Assembly: GCA_940337035.1 (NCBI GenBank)
Contig: CALNHX010005212.1
Coordinates: 47,438-111,437, forward strand
Source of the DNA: Agriotes lineatus
Taxonomy: Eukaryota; Arthropoda; Insecta; Coleoptera; Elateridae
Direction of reading: 5' to 3'
DNA: 64,000 nucleotides
A program made the translations under genes and the position numbers. Positions 60,772-64,000 of the stretch are shown piece after piece (the stretch's first letter is position 1; each line of letters starts with the position of its first letter). The notes under the pieces were generated by a model. It searched no databases. It saw only the letters and a list, made by a program, of their open reading frames with translations, and was not told the DNA's origin.

Positions 60772-60867
60772 AAGTACCTAATCAGTTCATTCCACGATGG
60801 AACCATGTCTGCATGCCAACTTTCAGGTAGATCAGATCAACGGCGCGGCTGTAATCGTGGAAGATTA

Positions 60868-60903
60868 AACACAGACAGACAGACAAACACACAGACAGAC
60901 ATC
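60868..60903 (+). repeat. (CAGA)n microsatellite
   Basis: ACAGACAGACAGACAAACAC followed by ACAGACAGACAT. The preceding 90 bp (CACGATGGAACCATGTCTGC, GTAATCGTGGAAG) have internal symmetry and may be the end of a retroelement with a CAGA-type tail. Confidence 0.85.
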
Positions 60904-61327
60904 GGTGTGGAAATTGTCTCAATTTTTTTCTAGGACCTCAAAACGGATATATCCATCGTCATCTGAATTTTGTTTTGCGGTCACAATACCCTTCCAGTGA
61001 GGATGGTGGGGTCGGGAAAGATGAGTACAAATTGTATTTATTCAAATCTTATGAGCAAACTAAGAGGTTTTAGTAAAAAAATTATAGCATTCTTGGAGAT
61101 TTCTAAAGAGGTTCAAAGTAAGACAAAAACAACTTATTATTAGCAATATTGTAGTCTTTAAAAAAGGATTTTGCCAACCTATTGTGGGCCCTTTTTACAT
61201 TTATTGGGGTTGTGTTAATAATATTACGGCATAATAGTCCTATATTCTATAAAGTTCTATAAATAATCTACATGAACGTTTTAAATGCCACAATTAAACT
61301 TAAATTTATACTTCGGATTCTGTGTGT
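60904..61327. other. Unassigned spacer
   Basis: AT-rich DNA. I see no gene, RNA or repeat unit here. Confidence 0.5.
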
Positions 61328-61590
61328 ATGGAAGGTGTTTTAGAACAACTTCACTTTGAAGAAAGGGCATTTACGACGACATTGAGGTGTTGAGACGATA
61401 TTATTGAGTTGTTATGATAACACTGTTTACGTTGTCTTTACAAAGGAAATCGATTAAAATTGCTTTGCTCTGTTTATCGAATAGCTTTAGGTAAGTTGGT
61501 CTGATGATACACATCCTGTGTACCTATCGAAAGGTGCTTTAGAACGACATTCACTTTGAAGAAAAGAGCTTTACAACATTGGAGCATTAA
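61328..61590 (+). repeat. Direct repeat, 199-bp offset
   Basis: AAGGTGTTTTAGAACAAC...TTCACTTTGAAGAAA (from 61332) recurs as AAGGTGCTTTAGAACGAC...TTCACTTTGAAGAAA (from 61531). The repeated part is about 60 bp; the sequence between is unrelated. It is an old duplication. Confidence 0.75.
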
Positions 61591-62503
61591 GCATGTAATT
61601 AAATAACACACGCAAGTACCTACTAAAGTGGCGCTACGACCACACTGTTCATTTTCTTACCGAATTTCATGCAATTAACATTTCAGTGTAAATGGAAATG
61701 CAATTAATTCTAACCTAACCTAAGTATGTACCTATGTATGTATATCGTCATAAAAAACTTAAATCTCATATTGCTTCAAATTTGATAAGCGCACTAGGCG
61801 CTACACACTAGTCCCCATATAATATTCAGAAGAGTTTTTGAGTGGTTAATATCTACTGTAATTATATGAGTAATCGCAACATTGAAATGAAAATGAAATT
61901 CATCGAGTTGCTACATACGAACACAAATATCTTTCATGCATATTATTTATTATTTGGAGCAAAAATGGCAGTTTACATTTGCGTTTACTCAAGCCTTATT
62001 TAAATATTTTGAAGGAATTCTACTATACACGGCACTACCACTTCATATTCAGGCAAAGAGAATTCATTGTACGTACATTAGACAGGATGTCCAGAAAAAC
62101 GATGTCCTACTACTTTAATGTTTAACAGGAATTACCTACTTAATTTTAAAACATTACAAGTGTATATAGAAAGAAAGAACGCAGACCAAATTAATATATG
62201 CTAAACTTATACAGTGTTCAACGATAAAAGAGTTTTTTTATTACCTCTGCTAATTTATAGTTGCAGTCGGTGCCTAATTGAATTTAGCTGAGATTGTTTG
62301 ACTTTTAACTACGCATTCCCGTTTGAAAGAATAAATCTGGCCACCTTAAATTCGAGATTTCATAATCTGCAAAAATATGTTACCTGTACCTACCTATATT
62401 CTACATCTTTTCTTATTCTAAGAAAAGATTATTTGCAGCAGCCACAGCCAACAAAATCCGAAATTCAGTTGGAACATGGGATCTAATGTTTTACATGGCC
62501 ATT
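61591..62503. other. Unassigned spacer
   Basis: Low-complexity AT-rich DNA with only short chance open frames (for example 61936-62118 and 62298-62486). No gene is supported. Confidence 0.5.
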
Positions 62504-62591
62504 ACTTTCTTCCAGTGAATGCTGAAGTAGAGTAACCTTCTTCCATCACTTTCTTCCAGTGAATGCTGAAGTAGAGTAAGCTTCTTCTATC
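62504..62591 (+). repeat. 44-bp tandem duplication
   Basis: Two adjacent units begin ACTTTCTTCCAGTGAATGC at 62504 and 62548. They differ at only two or three positions (AACCTTCTTCCATC against AAGCTTCTTCTATC). It is a recent local duplication. Confidence 0.93.
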
Positions 62592-62896
62592 AACGACGAG
62601 TTTCTTTGAGGGTGCATACATAATAAATTATAGTCAATAGTTGTAGTCAACTAAGAATTTTATTGCAGGTAGTTTATTTTACAGCTATATTTTCTTATAA
62701 TTACTTCTAGTAAAAACAACTCAACTTAATATTTCTTTTTTTTTACAATTACATCGACTTTCTTAAATAAGCCAAGTTTTCAAAACTTCAAAAGCAAAAT
62801 AAACAGAAATAAATAATTTCCAGTAGCGCCAATTTTCTCTTTACATGTTAATTGGGACTATCAGCTCACAGATCATGTCGCCAAAGCATGTTGTAA

Positions 62897-62945
62897 AATA
62901 ATAATAATAATAATAATAATAGTCTTTATTGCCCATAATATACTA
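62897..62945 (-). mobile_element. 3' end of a retroelement with (TTA)n tail, minus strand
   Basis: An (AAT)n run (about 62897-62920) is followed by AGTCTTTATTGCCC. On the minus strand this is GGGCAATAAAGACT and then (ATT)n, the usual 3' end of many insect LINEs and SINEs with an AATAAA near the tail. How far the body extends to the right (toward 63060) is not clear. Confidence 0.55.
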
Positions 62946-63070
62946 CATAGTACTACACAAATGAAACAAAAATGTAGATAGCATCAAAATATGTGAACAC
63001 TGATAAATACAATTTCTAACACAATGAAGGCATACATAAAAAATTTATGATTTGAATATAAATTCTCTTA

Positions 63071-63305
63071 TACACTCACCGGCACGAAAAACGGAGCACT
63101 TGCATTTTTTGATTAGATTTAAAATTGTATCCCTTTGTGATGTTTTATTATTACATTTATTATTATACATTTATTATACATGTTATAATGTTAAATGTAT
63201 AATAAATGTATAATAATAAATGTAATAATAAAACATCACAAAAGGATACAATTTTAAATCTAATAAAAAAATGCAAGTGTTCAGTTTTTCGTGCCGGTGG
63301 GTGTA
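63071..63305. mobile_element. Palindromic MITE, Tc1/mariner type, second family
   Basis: A 235-bp nearly perfect foldback with almost no loop (centre about 63188). Ends TACACTCACCGGCACG and CGTGCCGGTGGGTGTA give CAC(T/C)CACCGGCACG termini flanked by TA. The arms are about 95 percent identical over 114 bp. It has no gene and is different from the MITE at 57802. Confidence 0.9.
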
Positions 63306-64000
63306 GAACTTAATATAATCCGAACACTACGATAAGATGTCCGTGATAGATTGTAAAAGCTGCAACAGTTTTAGATTAAAACACATATCTATTATACTAG
63401 AGCCTATACCTACAAGGCATTTGTAACTATATGTGAATATTGCTGCTGGTGCAGTGTGCTTTACGATTTATGTTAAGAGGTGTGATCCACAAATTTAAAA
63501 AAGAAAAAATTATTCTGTGGAAATAAGCAGTAGGTAAGCATTGCCTGATCGAAAAAGAAATTTTGAGCGACCATTTAGTTTTTGCAAATTATGACAGTCT
63601 AAACACCTTCTAATTATGACACTATATACTTGGGCCGATTGTAGTGAACTATGCGGATTATAATTAATTCAATTGTAAGATAAAACCGTAAGTCACGGAG
63701 AATAGTCGTTACAGGTTTGTTCGCATAACATAGACTAATCCAAGGCTTGCTTGTAATTTAAATTAGGATAACTTGTTAAGAATAAAAAATTATGGCGCTA
63801 TGTAGAATGCAGAAAAGATTGGCACAGTTAGATGAAGCAATTATTTTTTTGATGAACAAAAAATAAAATTTACTAGCAGTTTTATGAGAAACCCCCTCCT
63901 AGACGTACGCCATGTTGTCCTGAACACTTACAGTCGTATTCATAGTCGTTCGCCAGCGAGTCGCCGGAGTTTCGTTATGAATAGTATGTTGGCGGCACTG
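63306..64000. other. Unassigned right end of the window
   Basis: AT-rich DNA without a supported gene. The last 65 bp hold TATTCATAGTCGTTCGCC and later CGTTATGAATAG, a possible inverted transposon end cut by the window edge. Confidence 0.45.

Overview
The window looks like heterochromatin from an arthropod nuclear genome, most probably an insect. The evidence is spliced transposon genes with short GT-AG introns, jockey-type and CR1/L2-like non-LTR retrotransposons, a PIF/Harbinger element, a Crypton-like tyrosine recombinase and the capsid module of a Polinton/adintovirus. No ordinary host protein-coding gene is supported. The order of insect cannot be fixed from the sequence alone.

Layout. 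(1) About 0-49 kb is one AT-rich tandem satellite with a monomer of about 275 bp. It runs forward from 1 to about 40551, then switches abruptly to the reverse orientation and continues to 49146. Higher-order copying is visible, including a near-identical block of about 2,685 bp repeated at 27.5 and 30.2 kb. (2) The array is interrupted by dated insertions: a decayed jockey LINE (3531-9757), itself carrying an intact 1.77 kb tyrosine-recombinase element (6349-8120); a 330 bp putative solo LTR (11541-11870); a 2,177 bp solo LTR (15232-17408); a complete PIF/Harbinger transposon with both genes open (37285-40388); and a second, internally deleted Harbinger copy (40597-46301) that was later hit by a nearly intact 4.15 kb LINE. 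(3) At 49147 the satellite stops inside a viral-type reading frame, and 49147 to about 55350 is the capsid module of a Polinton/Maverick (adintovirus): major capsid protein (broken), penton (open), PLA2 (open), packaging ATPase (frameshifted), small basic and unknown ORFs, an 8-bp minisatellite and a tRNA-Leu(UAA)-like gene. No polymerase or integrase lies in the window. (4) 55.4-64 kb is gene-poor DNA with LINE remnants, two palindromic Tc1/mariner-type MITEs and several small repeats.

How the parts work together. The Harbinger transposase and its Myb/MADF partner form a two-gene convergent transposition unit between matching TIRs, with a TTA target duplication. Both Harbinger copies sit at the same place in a satellite monomer although the monomers are in opposite orientation. 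The tyrosine-recombinase element has the most unusual architecture: if its two ends are joined as in a circle, the joined sequence is found again inside the element, inverted, over 21 exact bases. That arrangement is known from DIRS-type retroelements, but here there is no reverse transcriptase. This is the best candidate for a poorly described system in the window.
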